Made by a program: the position numbers and the translations under genes. From Sphingobacterium siyangense (GTDB lineage: Bacteria; Bacteroidota; Bacteroidia; Sphingobacteriales; Sphingobacteriaceae): a stretch of 64,000 nucleotides of DNA. This document shows, one piece after another, positions 53,608 to 62,513 of the stretch. The stretch's first letter is position 1. The number at the start of each line of letters is the position of its first letter. The notes below the pieces were generated by a model. That model was not told where the DNA came from. It searched no databases and was given only the letters and a program-made list of their open reading frames with translations. The stretch lies in NCBI RefSeq assembly GCF_007830445.1, contig NZ_VLKR01000021.1, positions 1-64,000 of the forward strand. The letters run 5' to 3'.

Positions 53608-55677
53608 ATGAAGTTGATCGTACGCATACTTGCCGCATGGTGTGTTTTATTTATTTATTCCGTGGATGTTATTGCGCAGAGCAAAGAGGATTGGAGCAGT
53701 GCATTGGATTCGGCGAGAGCCAAGGAGGATGGAAAGAAGGATTCTGTTATCCTGTCTGCAAAGTATATCCGATATGCAACGTTGGATATGCTAAAAAAAG
53801 GCACTTATACACGGCAGATTGATACGTCACATCATAATTATCAATATTATAATCCGCAGAATTTACCCTGGAATCCCAGTGTGAACCTTGGAGCCTATGG
53901 GCTTGCCACACGGGATCTATTGTTCCAGCCTAAAAAGACCATTGGCTTTCAGTCTGGTTTTACAGCATTGGAACGTTATTTATTGAACCCCGATTCGGTC
54001 CAATATTTTAGGGCCCGTGCGAGGTACTCCGAATTGTCTGCGGTAGGATTCTTTTTTAATGATCAGGTTTTTAGAGCTCGGGTGGCCCAGAATATCAATT
54101 CCCAATGGAATATGAATGTCGATTTCCATTCCACCAAAACGGATGGATTTTACCTTGGACAGAATTACTCCGATTTAAAAGCTTCGGTGGCATCCTGGTA
54201 TGAATCAAAAAATAATCGCTATAATTTGTTGATCAATGGGGTATTTAATCGTTTGGATGCCATGGAGAATGGTTCTATTACGGAAGATCTTCCATTTGCG
54301 CCTGGAAATAGACAATCGCCGGACCGATTTATACCAAAATTCTATGATGCGAGTAATACAAATATACCTCGGTCTAAATGGTGGGATAATTCATTTTTCC
54401 TGAGACAGTCACTTTATTTGGGGCGATTGGATACGATCGATAAAGGTAAGCCTACGATGGAGATCCATCCGACCAATAGTATGGCGCATAATACGCGTAT
54501 CCGAAGGCAGACATACAGCTTCTTCAAGAACATGGATGACCAAAATGCAGCATTACCATACAATAATAGAGCATTGGCGCTAAACAATGATAAGACGTTG
54601 ATCACGAATGTTTCCAATGAATTTGAATATAACTTTTTTCTTAGAGGGAAGTCGGTCTTTAAGAACGAGGCAAAGTTGAATTTGGCTTTTCAGCACGACA
54701 TGAACTGGGTAGAGCAGAATCAGTTGGACTCCATGCGGTATTATAATAATACTTCAGCCTATCCACAGCCGCTGAAGAAACTGCCGGATAGCACAACATT
54801 TGATCGTTTTTATCAGAACGGGATCGTGAAAGGTGAATTAGGGTATAAGTTTTCAGATCGACTTGATTTTAGTTTAAAAGCGAATCAAATCGTATTTGGC
54901 CACAACTTTGGAGATTTCTTGTATGAAGCTAAAGCGGATATCTCGATGGGGGATAAAATCGGAAAGGTGACGTTGTCAGCTTATTCACAGAACAAATCTC
55001 CGGAGATGGTTTTCGAGAATTTAAATTATACCTACGGAAAATGGAATGATTTAGATCTTAAAAAGACGAAAATTCAGAATCTGGGTTTTCAATATGCCAA
55101 TCCGATGCTTGGTTTCCATGGTAAGGTGGAGTATTTTTTGATGAACAATTATACCTATTTCGAAGAGTTGTCCAATCCACAGAACGATCCTAAGAAGGAT
55201 AAATGGATTGTTCCGACACAATTGGATAAAGCTAATTTGCTGAAGGTAACCGTTGGACAAAAATTTAAATTAAACCATTTTACCTTCGATAATCTTGTGG
55301 TCTATCAAAAGACAGATCAACAGAACACACTGGCTGTTCCGGAGCTGTATACCTGGCATAGTTTGTATTACAGTAACCTGTTTTATAAAGTTATTGATTA
55401 TAGTATCGGTCTGGACGCAAAGTTCAACACACCCTATGCCAATCCGAATTATTCAATTGGGACGGGACAGTTTTATAATGCTTACAAACAGATTGAGTTT
55501 TCGACATATCCAATCATGGATCTATGGATTACAGCGAATATACAACGGGTGAATATGTTTTTGAGTTATAATTTTTTAAATCAGAACTTCTATCCGCATG
55601 GTTACTATACGGTCAGACGTTATCCGATGAATAGTGCTAATTTTAGGTTTGGTATTTCTTGGAAGTTCTATGATTAA
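53608..55677 (+). CDS. Putative porin (Bacteroidota porin_10 family)
   Basis: 689 aa. Signal peptide ending VDVIAQ. The mature start (KYIRYATLDMLKKGTYTRQI) and LGAYGLATRDLLFQPKKTIG (about 90) are typical of the Bacteroidota putative porin family. The rest is repeating amphipathic strands with a C-terminal aromatic end (FRFGISWKFYD). It probably forms an outer-membrane channel of unknown selectivity. It stands alone on the plus strand, upstream of the tRNA array. Confidence 0.88.
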   Translation: MKLIVRILAAWCVLFIYSVDVIAQSKEDWSSALDSARAKEDGKKDSVILSAKYIRYATLDMLKKGTYTRQIDTSHHNYQYYNPQNLPWNPSVNLGAYGLATRDLLFQPKKTIGFQSGFTALERYLLNPDSVQYFRARARYSELSAVGFFFNDQVFRARVAQNINSQWNMNVDFHSTKTDGFYLGQNYSDLKASVASWYESKNNRYNLLINGVFNRLDAMENGSITEDLPFAPGNRQSPDRFIPKFYDASNTNIPRSKWWDNSFFLRQSLYLGRLDTIDKGKPTMEIHPTNSMAHNTRIRRQTYSFFKNMDDQNAALPYNNRALALNNDKTLITNVSNEFEYNFFLRGKSVFKNEAKLNLAFQHDMNWVEQNQLDSMRYYNNTSAYPQPLKKLPDSTTFDRFYQNGIVKGELGYKFSDRLDFSLKANQIVFGHNFGDFLYEAKADISMGDKIGKVTLSAYSQNKSPEMVFENLNYTYGKWNDLDLKKTKIQNLGFQYANPMLGFHGKVEYFLMNNYTYFEELSNPQNDPKKDKWIVPTQLDKANLLKVTVGQKFKLNHFTFDNLVVYQKTDQQNTLAVPELYTWHSLYYSNLFYKVIDYSIGLDAKFNTPYANPNYSIGTGQFYNAYKQIEFSTYPIMDLWITANIQRVNMFLSYNFLNQNFYPHGYYTVRRYPMNSANFRFGISWKFYD

Positions 55678-55738
55678 AAATTATTTCGGTGTTTCTTAGC
55701 TTGTTGTGATATTAAAGGCATAAAATCTTATAAAATAA

Positions 55739-55769
55739 TTTTGAGAATAGAATTTTTAAGCTATATTTG
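55739..55769 (+). promoter_or_regulatory. Promoter of the tRNA array (Bacteroidota type)
   Basis: TTTTG (55739-55743) as the -33 box and TATATTTG (55762-55769), a perfect TAnnTTTG -7 box, 18 bp apart. The tRNA array starts 39 bp further on. Confidence 0.65.
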
Positions 55770-55807
55770 CACACGCAATTAGGGAACGGCGTTCTTTAAA
55801 AAAGTAT

Positions 55808-55885
55808 GGAGGCTTAGCTCAGCTGGTTCAGAGCATCTGCCTTACAAGCAGAGGGTCACTGGTTCGAATCCAGTATTCTCCACCA
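55808..55885 (+). tRNA. tRNA-Val (TAC), hybrid acceptor stem
   Basis: Cloverleaf with anticodon loop CTTACAA (anticodon TAC, U33 present), T-loop TTCGAAT and encoded CCA. The 5' acceptor strand is GGAGGCT but the 3' strand is ATTCTCC, giving a C6-T67 mismatch and a G-T pair. The other copies have matching halves. It looks like a 5' half from the second tRNA joined to the 3' half of the third. Confidence 0.88.
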
Positions 55886-55894
55886 ATCCAAAAC

Positions 55895-55972
55895 GGAGGC
55901 TTAGCTCAGCTGGTTCAGAGCATCTGCCTTACAAGCAGAGGGTCACAGGTTCGAATCCTGTAGCCTCCACCA
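55895..55972 (+). tRNA. tRNA-Val (TAC)
   Basis: Acceptor GGAGGCT / AGCCTCC fully paired, anticodon loop CTTACAA, T-stem ACAGG/CCTGT, encoded CCA. Lies 9 bp after the first. Confidence 0.95.
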
Positions 55973-55981
55973 TACAAAGTC

Positions 55982-56059
55982 GGAGAATTAGCTCAGCTGG
56001 TTCAGAGCATCTGCCTTACAAGCAGAGGGTCACTGGTTCGAATCCAGTATTCTCCACCA
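55982..56059 (+). tRNA. tRNA-Val (TAC)
   Basis: Acceptor GGAGAAT / ATTCTCC fully paired, anticodon loop CTTACAA, T-stem ACTGG/CCAGT, encoded CCA. It starts exactly 174 bp after the first copy. Confidence 0.95.
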
Positions 56060-56068
56060 ATCCAAAAC

Positions 56069-56143
56069 GGAGGCTTAGCTCAGCTGGTTCAGAGCATCTG
56101 CCTTACAAGCAGAGGGTCACAGGTTCGAATCCTGTAGCCTCCA
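56069..56143 (+). tRNA. tRNA-Val (TAC)
   Basis: Same body as the second gene (GGAGGCT / AGCCTCC) and 174 bp after it, but the 3' CCA is not encoded (discriminator A followed by CAA). Confidence 0.94.
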
Positions 56144-56173
56144 CAAAAGCATCATCAATTGGTGCTTTTTTTT
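56144..56173 (+). terminator. Terminator after the fourth tRNA
   Basis: AAAAGCATCA and TTGGTGCTTTT pair across a short loop (one wobble), followed by a T-run. Confidence 0.65.
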
Positions 56174-56178
56174 GGTTA

Positions 56179-56253
56179 GGGGGTTTAGCTCAGCTGGTTT
56201 AGAGCACTACCTCGACAAGGTAGGGGTCACTGGTTCGAACCCAGTAATCCCCA
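56179..56253 (+). tRNA. tRNA-Val (GAC)
   Basis: Acceptor GGGGGTT / AATCCCC, anticodon stem CTACC/GGTAG, loop TCGACAA giving anticodon GAC. Position 33 reads C rather than the near-universal T. CCA not encoded. It follows the terminator of the fourth tRNA, so it may need its own promoter. Confidence 0.88.
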
Positions 56254-56257
56254 CGAT

Positions 56258-56290
56258 AAAAAAAAGCGTTCTTCATGAACGCTTTTTTTT
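56258..56290 (+). terminator. Terminator after the tRNA-Val (GAC) gene
   Basis: Perfect 14-bp stem AAAAAAAAGCGTTC / GAACGCTTTTTTTT with a TTCAT loop. Confidence 0.9.
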
Positions 56291-56372
56291 ATGGGCTGAA
56301 TGCGCTGTAAATTTGAAAGTCCCCGATCCGGTATTCAATCTATCTCGGGAATCTTTCGCATTTATTTTCTAA

Positions 56373-57554
56373 CTATTTCCGTTTCTTCCCTAGTTTAATT
56401 CCGTAACCTGTTGTCCATTCAATAAAATCAGCTTTACCGCCATGGGCTTTAATGGAAACACCGGCAAAGAAATCTTTGTAAACTTTATAACGTACTCCTG
56501 CTCTTAAATACACGGGCATGCTCTCGCCATTGAATTCGTTGCGATGAAGATAGACTCCTACATTTCCGTTGATATAAAGGCGTGAATTTAACACATGATC
56601 AATGTAGAATGCGGGGCCGTAAGAAAATAAGGCGGAGAATTTTCCGGCTTTGTCGCCGGCAACCTTCTCGTCGTTTCCACTGGCTGAATAAAATGCATCA
56701 AACCCAGCGCCAAGCCGCCATTTGTAGCCGAAATGCTTGCTGTAGTATGCACCTAGCATAGATTTAAAATATTGGCTATCGTGTTCGCGATCAATCTGTT
56801 TGAAGCCAAAGGCATAGTTGAAATGGAGTTCCTCTGTTTTCTCCATTTGTGGAATACTACTTTTTCTATAATCAAAAGGCTTGTTTGTTGGTGTATACGA
56901 AACCGATAGGCTCAAGGGGACGAGGTTTATCCCTGTGTTCGGTAATGCCAGGGCGCCATTGCTGAAGTGGTGGAAGGCTGCACCAGCCCCTACCTGAAAG
57001 TTTTTATTTAGGCGGTAGTTGACCTGAAGTCCAAGATCAATAAATACATTGTTTTTGCTGCCAATAAGTAGGTTGAACGGATTGTCCTCCTCATTGTAGG
57101 GGTTGAATCTCCCGGAAAGACCGAGCGCAATGCGGTAGTTGAAATTCCATCTTGAATTTACTTTTGGCCGAATAGGAATGGCGACAAAGCCATAGGCGGC
57201 TAAAGGTCGTCCGAGGTGCTCCTGACCAAAAGTACTGCTGTAGATGCCTATGCCGTATATTGGATAGTTGTATATTTCATTGTAAATACTCTTTAATGAG
57301 TCTTGAAACTGGGTCTGAAAACCGACTCTAAAATTTAACCCACTATAGTATGAGTCAGCAAGGGTTTCTTTGGAGCGCTCATTGAATTTGAGTTCGCCCC
57401 CGCTTTCATGTTCAAGTTGGAATATAAGTCTCGTCTTAGCTGGGGTACGGCTTTGTAAAGTGTCATTCGGATTTTCTATTCGGGGTGTGACCTGTGCTGT
57501 GGCACGAAAGGAGAGCAGTGTCAGGGCCACAAAAGCAAGTATTCTTGATCTCAT
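56373..57554 (-). CDS. Acyloxyacyl hydrolase / PagL-like lipid A 3-O-deacylase
   Basis: 393 aa. A signal peptide (FVALTLLSFRATAQ) precedes two beta-barrel-like halves. The first half carries the PagL-type His-Ser motif AGAAFHHFSNGALALPNTG (about 190); the second half (about 240-393, LGAGFDAFYSASGNDE, LYINGNVGVYLHRNEFNG) is a further barrel-like region. PagL enzymes sit in the outer membrane and remove the 3-position acyl chain of lipid A. The conserved fold and motif support this, but the extra C-terminal part is longer than classical PagL (~150-180 aa). Convergent with the tRNA array. Confidence 0.8.
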   Translation of the reverse strand: MRSRILAFVALTLLSFRATAQVTPRIENPNDTLQSRTPAKTRLIFQLEHESGGELKFNERSKETLADSYYSGLNFRVGFQTQFQDSLKSIYNEIYNYPIYGIGIYSSTFGQEHLGRPLAAYGFVAIPIRPKVNSRWNFNYRIALGLSGRFNPYNEEDNPFNLLIGSKNNVFIDLGLQVNYRLNKNFQVGAGAAFHHFSNGALALPNTGINLVPLSLSVSYTPTNKPFDYRKSSIPQMEKTEELHFNYAFGFKQIDREHDSQYFKSMLGAYYSKHFGYKWRLGAGFDAFYSASGNDEKVAGDKAGKFSALFSYGPAFYIDHVLNSRLYINGNVGVYLHRNEFNGESMPVYLRAGVRYKVYKDFFAGVSIKAHGGKADFIEWTTGYGIKLGKKRK

Positions 57555-57762
57555 GAAATAAAACGTTAGCGTTTTTTAAAATTTTTGCAAAAATAAGAAT
57601 GATATATCATTGTAACAACAGTATTTAAACAGTAGCGAAATCAAGTTATAAAAAATGCCATTTTTCAGCCACACCATGTCGGTTAGTGGTGAGAGAAATT
57701 AGGCAGCTTAACTATCAGGCTGTCAAATGGGTAAATAATTATTGTTTATGTCTGTAATTATA

Positions 57763-57793
57763 TTGCATATAAAAAGCAATTTATCTAAGTTTG
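57763..57793 (+). promoter_or_regulatory. Promoter of the M16 peptidase gene (Bacteroidota type)
   Basis: TTG at 57763-57765 and TAAGTTTG at 57786-57793 (perfect TAnnTTTG), 20 bp apart, 21 bp before the start codon. Confidence 0.5.
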
Positions 57794-57814
57794 AGGTGAA
57801 AAGAAAAAGGAAAT

Positions 57815-60760
57815 ATGATTAAAAACCTATTTAGAATTACTGCTGTTACGTTTGCACTAACAACAGCAGGGTGTGCTTTGTTTGCTCAAAACGCCAAATT
57901 TGATTGGAAAGAAGCATCTGAGGGGGGGTACACCTACAAGTATGTAACCAACGATCCTACACATTCACGGTTTTATAAGCTAAAAAATGGCTTAACTGTG
58001 ATTTTGAGTCCGACCAAAAAAGAACCACGTATTCAAACTTACATTGCAACAAAGGCGGGGAGTAAAACAGATCCGAAAGATCACACCGGTTTGGCTCATT
58101 ACCTCGAGCATATGTTGTTCAAAGGAACGGATAAATTTGGCTCTAAAGACTGGGCAAAGGAGAAACCTTTGTTAGATCAGATTGATGCGCTCTATGAGAA
58201 ATACAATGGTACAACAGACGAAACCGAACGGAAAGCAATCTATAAGGAAATCGATAAAGTATCTGGAGAAGCTGCGAAATATGCTATTGCGAATGAGTAT
58301 GATAAATTGATGGCATCAATGGGAGCGGAAGGTACCAATGCTTTCACTTCATTTGAGCAGACTGTTTATCAGGAGCAAATTCCTAGTAATGTAATGGATA
58401 AGTACCTTGCTGTACAGGCAGAACGGTTTAGATATCCGGTATTGCGTCTGTTCCATACTGAGCTGGAAGCTGTGTATGAAGAGAAAAATATCAGCTTGGA
58501 TAAAGATAATCGTAAGGCTGTGGAGTCGATGTTTTCAGCAGCGTTTCCCAATAATAATTACGGAAAGCAGACGACAATTGGTACGGTAGAGCACCTTAAA
58601 AATCCGTCTTTGAAAGCGATTCGTGAATATTTTCATACCTATTATGTCCCTAATAATATGGGGGTTATTATGTCGGGGGATTTTGACCCTACCGAGGTGG
58701 TGAAAAAGGTGGATAAGACTTTTGCTTTTATGCAGGCGAAAGAAGTTCCGGCCTATACTTTTGATGCGGAGAAACCAATTTTAACTCCTGTTGTCCGCGA
58801 GGTTAAAGGTCCGGATGCTGAATTTATGTTAATGGGATTCCGTTTTCCTGGGGCTGCGACAAAGGATGCCCGTATGCTTAATCTGATGAGTCAGATCTTG
58901 ACAAATGGTTCTGCTGGTTTGATTGATCTGGATTTGGTGAAGAATCAAAAATTATTAGGTGCAGGTGCTTTTCCTTATGTGTTAAAAGACTACTCTTTGC
59001 TCCTGTTGCAGGGTAATCCTGGTCAGGGACAGAGCTTGGAAGAGGTGCAACAGCTGCTGTTGCAAGAATTGGCGAAATTGAGAAAAGGTGAATTCTCGGA
59101 TGATTTGATTACAGCCATTGTCAACAACGCGAAGAAAGATGAAATCAAACAGAATGAAAGTTATGGTGACCGGGCTGAATCATTGATGGATGCCTTTACT
59201 TCGGGTCAGGATTGGGCGTCTGTTGTGGGCTATTCGGATGAATTAAATAAAATCACCAAGCAAGATGTAGTGGATTTTGCTAACAAATACTTGAATGACA
59301 ATAATTATGTAGTTGTTTATAAGCGTAAGGGCGTTGATAATAATGTTGTTAAAGTTGTTAAACCTGAGATTACTCCTGTAACGGTGAATCGTGATGACCA
59401 GTCTGAGTTCTTGAAGCGGGTTGAAGCAATGCCAGAGGATAAAATCCAACCGGTATGGGTCGATTATAATAAAGATATTCAGAAAGCTACAGCGAACGGT
59501 TTATCTGTACTTGCTGTAAAGAACTCAGATAATGAGCTGTTTTCGCTGTCTTATCGTTTTGATGGTGGAAAATGGAGCAATAAGTTACTTTCATTGGCTG
59601 CGGGCTATCTTGAGTTTTTGGGTACAAAAGACAAATCCAGTGAGCAATTCAGCAAGGATTTCTATCAATTGGCTTCTGATTTTTCGGTGTCTGCAGGAAA
59701 TGAGGAAACCATGGTGTCGATTTCAGGTTTGAATTCCAACTTTACGGCTACATTGAACTTGATTCAGGATTTGTTGCGTAATTGTGTTGCTGATCAGGAG
59801 GCTTTCAAAATGTATATTGCCCGTCTTAAAAAAGCGAGAGCAAATGCGAAAGAAAACAAGGGCGCGATCATGGAAGGCCTAAAATCTTATGCTAAATATG
59901 GCGCTAAAAATCCGTTTAATAATGTGTTTACAGATGCGGAATTGGATGCTTTAAAAGCGGAGGATTTGGTGAAGGCATTGCACGATTTGGCTAATATGAA
60001 ACATACGATGCTTTATTTTGGCCCGTTAACTGCCTCGGAATTTGTAGCGAAAGCGAAACCTTTGAAACAAGGTGCTGGAGAGTATGTTCAGGCGAAAAAG
60101 GCGGTCGTGTTTGCAGAATTGCCAACAAACAAGAACCAGGTCCTTTTTGCTAATTTCGATATGAAGCAGGCTGAAGTGTTTTGGTATAGAAGTTCAGGAG
60201 TATACAACAGTGCCTTAACACCGACTGTTTCATTGTTTAATAATTACTTTGGTGGCGGAATGGGAAGTATTGTCTTCCAGACTATCCGTGAATCGAAAGC
60301 ATTGGCTTATTCAACTTATGCCTATTATGGACAGCCTTATAAAAAAGAAAACCATTACACCGTTGGGGCCTATGTTGGGACGCAGGCTGATAAGTTTAAC
60401 GATGCGATTAAAGGCATGAATGAGCTGCTGGATGTGTTGCCTGAAAGCGCTAAAGGGTTGGATATTGCGAAAGTAAGTCTGGAAAAATCAATTGCCAGTG
60501 AACGTGTGTTGAATGCGTCTATATTAGGTAGTTATCTAGCTGCACAACGTTTGGGAAATGCAACTGATATTCGTAAAGTTGTCTATGAGCAAGCGCCAAA
60601 ATTAACTTATGGTGACCTAAGCACTTTCCATAAGAAAGAGATGAGTCAAAAGCCGTACGTTTATTGTATTGTAGCGAAGGAAGAAAGTCTTAAGCCAGAG
60701 GATCTTGCGAAACTGGGCGAGGTTAAAAAGCTGGATCTTAAAGAGATCTTCGGCTATTAG
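57815..60760 (+). CDS. M16-family zinc metallopeptidase (two-unit)
   Basis: 981 aa with a signal peptide (VTFALTTAGCALFAQN). The first half has the inverted zinc motif HYLEH (95-99) within THTGLAHYLEHMLFKGT-like sequence and the downstream Glu region ELEAVYEEKNISLDKDN. The second half (about 500-981) is the inactive M16_C-type partner (SKALAYSTYAYYG near 830, no HxxEH). Such periplasmic pitrilysin-like enzymes break down peptides that enter the periplasm. A single gene with its own promoter and a perfect terminator. Confidence 0.95.
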   Translation: MIKNLFRITAVTFALTTAGCALFAQNAKFDWKEASEGGYTYKYVTNDPTHSRFYKLKNGLTVILSPTKKEPRIQTYIATKAGSKTDPKDHTGLAHYLEHMLFKGTDKFGSKDWAKEKPLLDQIDALYEKYNGTTDETERKAIYKEIDKVSGEAAKYAIANEYDKLMASMGAEGTNAFTSFEQTVYQEQIPSNVMDKYLAVQAERFRYPVLRLFHTELEAVYEEKNISLDKDNRKAVESMFSAAFPNNNYGKQTTIGTVEHLKNPSLKAIREYFHTYYVPNNMGVIMSGDFDPTEVVKKVDKTFAFMQAKEVPAYTFDAEKPILTPVVREVKGPDAEFMLMGFRFPGAATKDARMLNLMSQILTNGSAGLIDLDLVKNQKLLGAGAFPYVLKDYSLLLLQGNPGQGQSLEEVQQLLLQELAKLRKGEFSDDLITAIVNNAKKDEIKQNESYGDRAESLMDAFTSGQDWASVVGYSDELNKITKQDVVDFANKYLNDNNYVVVYKRKGVDNNVVKVVKPEITPVTVNRDDQSEFLKRVEAMPEDKIQPVWVDYNKDIQKATANGLSVLAVKNSDNELFSLSYRFDGGKWSNKLLSLAAGYLEFLGTKDKSSEQFSKDFYQLASDFSVSAGNEETMVSISGLNSNFTATLNLIQDLLRNCVADQEAFKMYIARLKKARANAKENKGAIMEGLKSYAKYGAKNPFNNVFTDAELDALKAEDLVKALHDLANMKHTMLYFGPLTASEFVAKAKPLKQGAGEYVQAKKAVVFAELPTNKNQVLFANFDMKQAEVFWYRSSGVYNSALTPTVSLFNNYFGGGMGSIVFQTIRESKALAYSTYAYYGQPYKKENHYTVGAYVGTQADKFNDAIKGMNELLDVLPESAKGLDIAKVSLEKSIASERVLNASILGSYLAAQRLGNATDIRKVVYEQAPKLTYGDLSTFHKKEMSQKPYVYCIVAKEESLKPEDLAKLGEVKKLDLKEIFGY

Positions 60761-60797
60761 ATCCCGGATGGCTTGTCTTAAGAATTAGATTAGCGTA

Positions 60798-60845
60798 TGA
60801 TACGAAAGAAGCCTCCGGTGTTTGCCGGAGGCTTCTTTCGTATCA
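60798..60845. terminator. Strong bidirectional terminator
   Basis: Perfect 21-bp stem (60798-60818 with 60825-60845; core GAAAGAAGCCTCCGG) and a 6-nt loop, between the converging M16 and FMN reductase genes. Confidence 0.9.
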
Positions 60846-60965
60846 GGTTTTGTGATGCCCTTTGTTTTTTATTCTTGTTTCACGCTACGGAATCCTTGTT
60901 TCACTGTTCGCGAGTAGGATTAGTTTTAAGGTGAATTCGCTATCATGGCTACTAAAACTAGCGTA

Positions 60966-61487
60966 TTAAAACCGGATAATCTCCTCAATCTGTTCGTTGA
61001 TAAATTGCAGCGTATCTTCTTTGAATAACTGCCCTTCATCATTCAGTTCGTTCTGAACATTGGGTAGAAAGATCTTAAGGGGAAGCACGTGCATTCTTAA
61101 GTAGTGGCATATGCCCGTCAGGTGATCTATGCCGCGGAGGTTGCCATAGCGACCTGAGGATAACCCAACCAATGCAGCTTTCTTGTGATAAAAACTAATC
61201 GGAAATGTACAGCAGTCAATGAACAGTTTCAGTGCTCCTGGAATACTTCCATTGTATTCGGGAGCGATGAAAATAAATAGCTCAGCTTTACTGACCATTT
61301 CTTGGATGGGTTCAAATGCGGTGCTTCTTTTTCCGTAAAGATCTGTTTCTAAAATGTTTGCTGGTAGATCTTCCAACGAAAAGATGTTACTTTCAATTGA
61401 CTTACGATCAAGTAATTGCTGGTAGCATTTTGCTATTTTTAACGTCTTACTATTGGGACGGTTTGTTCCGGATATTATTAAAATCAT
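60966..61487 (-). CDS. NADPH-dependent FMN reductase-like protein
   Basis: 173 aa from ATG 61487 (MILIISGTNRPNSKTLKIAK, the flavodoxin-like phosphate-binding start). Further family blocks: KAELFIFIAPEYNGSIPGAL (about 75) and KAALVGLSSGRYGNLRGIDH (about 107). These enzymes reduce FMN or quinones with NAD(P)H. The open frame reaches 61583, but the extra residues lie before the beta-1 strand and look like leader. It diverges from parA. Confidence 0.88.
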   Translation of the reverse strand: MILIISGTNRPNSKTLKIAKCYQQLLDRKSIESNIFSLEDLPANILETDLYGKRSTAFEPIQEMVSKAELFIFIAPEYNGSIPGALKLFIDCCTFPISFYHKKAALVGLSSGRYGNLRGIDHLTGICHYLRMHVLPLKIFLPNVQNELNDEGQLFKEDTLQFINEQIEEIIRF

Positions 61488-61714
61488 TGTGTTGTTGATA
61501 CTTATAAAAAGCGCATTTTCAAAGTGGATACATATCTTGATTTTTTGTATCTTAGCATCCTGAGGATATGTGCTTTCGATCAATCAAAAGTACGAAATAT
61601 GCTGAATTAGTTTTGTTAATTTGAATCGCAGATTAAAATTTGGGCAAATTGATCTTCAGAGACGTGAAATGTAGTATAAAATGACATTTTAATTAAGAAA
61701 GGTTTTCATTCAAG

Positions 61715-62512
61715 ATGGGAAAAGTAATTGCAATCGCAAATCAAAAGGGTGGGGTCGGAAAAACCACAACGTCAATTAATTTGGCGGCTAGTTTGGCGGT
61801 TTTAGAATATAAAACATTGTTGGTCGATGCAGATCCCCAAGCAAACTCTACTTCTGGGATTGGCTTTGACCCTCGTACAATCAGCGCAAGTGTATACGAA
61901 TGTTTGGTAAATGATTTGGATCCTCGTGAGGCGATTCAATCAACAGAAACACCAAATTTGGATCTTTTACCCGCTCATATTGATTTGGTTGGGGCAGAAA
62001 TTGAGATGATCAATATGCACGAAAGGGAGTACAAGATGAAAAAGATCTTGGATCAGGTGAAACAGGATTATGATTTTATTATCATCGATTGTTCGCCTTC
62101 CTTAGGCTTAATTACAATCAATGCACTATCTGCTTCAGACTCAGTCATCATTCCGGTACAGTGCGAATACTTTGCCCTAGAAGGACTTGGTAAGTTGTTG
62201 AACACAATTAAAATCGTTCAAAACCGTTTAAATACAAGTTTGGAGATCGAAGGAATTTTGTTGACCATGTATGATGTTCGTTTAAGATTGTCAAATCAGG
62301 TGGTCGAGGAAGTAAAAACACATTTCACAGATTTAGTTTTTGATACGATTATTCAGCGAAATACCCGTTTGAGCGAAGCTCCAAGCTTTGGAATTTCTGT
62401 TATCATGCATGATGCGTCCTGCAAAGGGGCAATTAATTATTTGAATTTGGCACGCGAGATTTTACAGAAAAACGGGCATCTTAATGAAATGAATAAAACA
62501 GTAACCGCATAA
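61715..62512 (+). CDS. parA: Chromosome-partitioning ATPase ParA (Soj)
   Basis: 265 aa. Deviant Walker A NQKGGVGKTTTSINLAA (about 9-25, with signature Lys), Walker A' LLVDADPQANST, Walker B FIIIDCSPSLGL and the IPVQCEYFALEGL block. Drives separation of the replicated origins together with ParB. parB starts 1 bp after its stop codon. This gene pair is generally within a fraction of the genome near oriC, so this part of the window may lie near the origin. Confidence 0.96.
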   Translation: MGKVIAIANQKGGVGKTTTSINLAASLAVLEYKTLLVDADPQANSTSGIGFDPRTISASVYECLVNDLDPREAIQSTETPNLDLLPAHIDLVGAEIEMINMHEREYKMKKILDQVKQDYDFIIIDCSPSLGLITINALSASDSVIIPVQCEYFALEGLGKLLNTIKIVQNRLNTSLEIEGILLTMYDVRLRLSNQVVEEVKTHFTDLVFDTIIQRNTRLSEAPSFGISVIMHDASCKGAINYLNLAREILQKNGHLNEMNKTVTA

Positions 62513-62513
62513 T

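Noticed and set aside
55808..56253. tRNA array as the attachment site of an integrated element
   Set aside because: No integrase, no repeated tRNA 3' fragment further away, and the flanking genes look like core genes.
56172..56372. 66-codon frame across the tRNA-Val (GAC) gene
   Set aside because: Overlaps an obvious tRNA and its terminator.
61584..61714. Full parS palindrome (TGTTTCACGTGAAACA) near parA
   Set aside because: Only a loose ACGTGAAA fragment is present (about 61661-61668); no palindrome.
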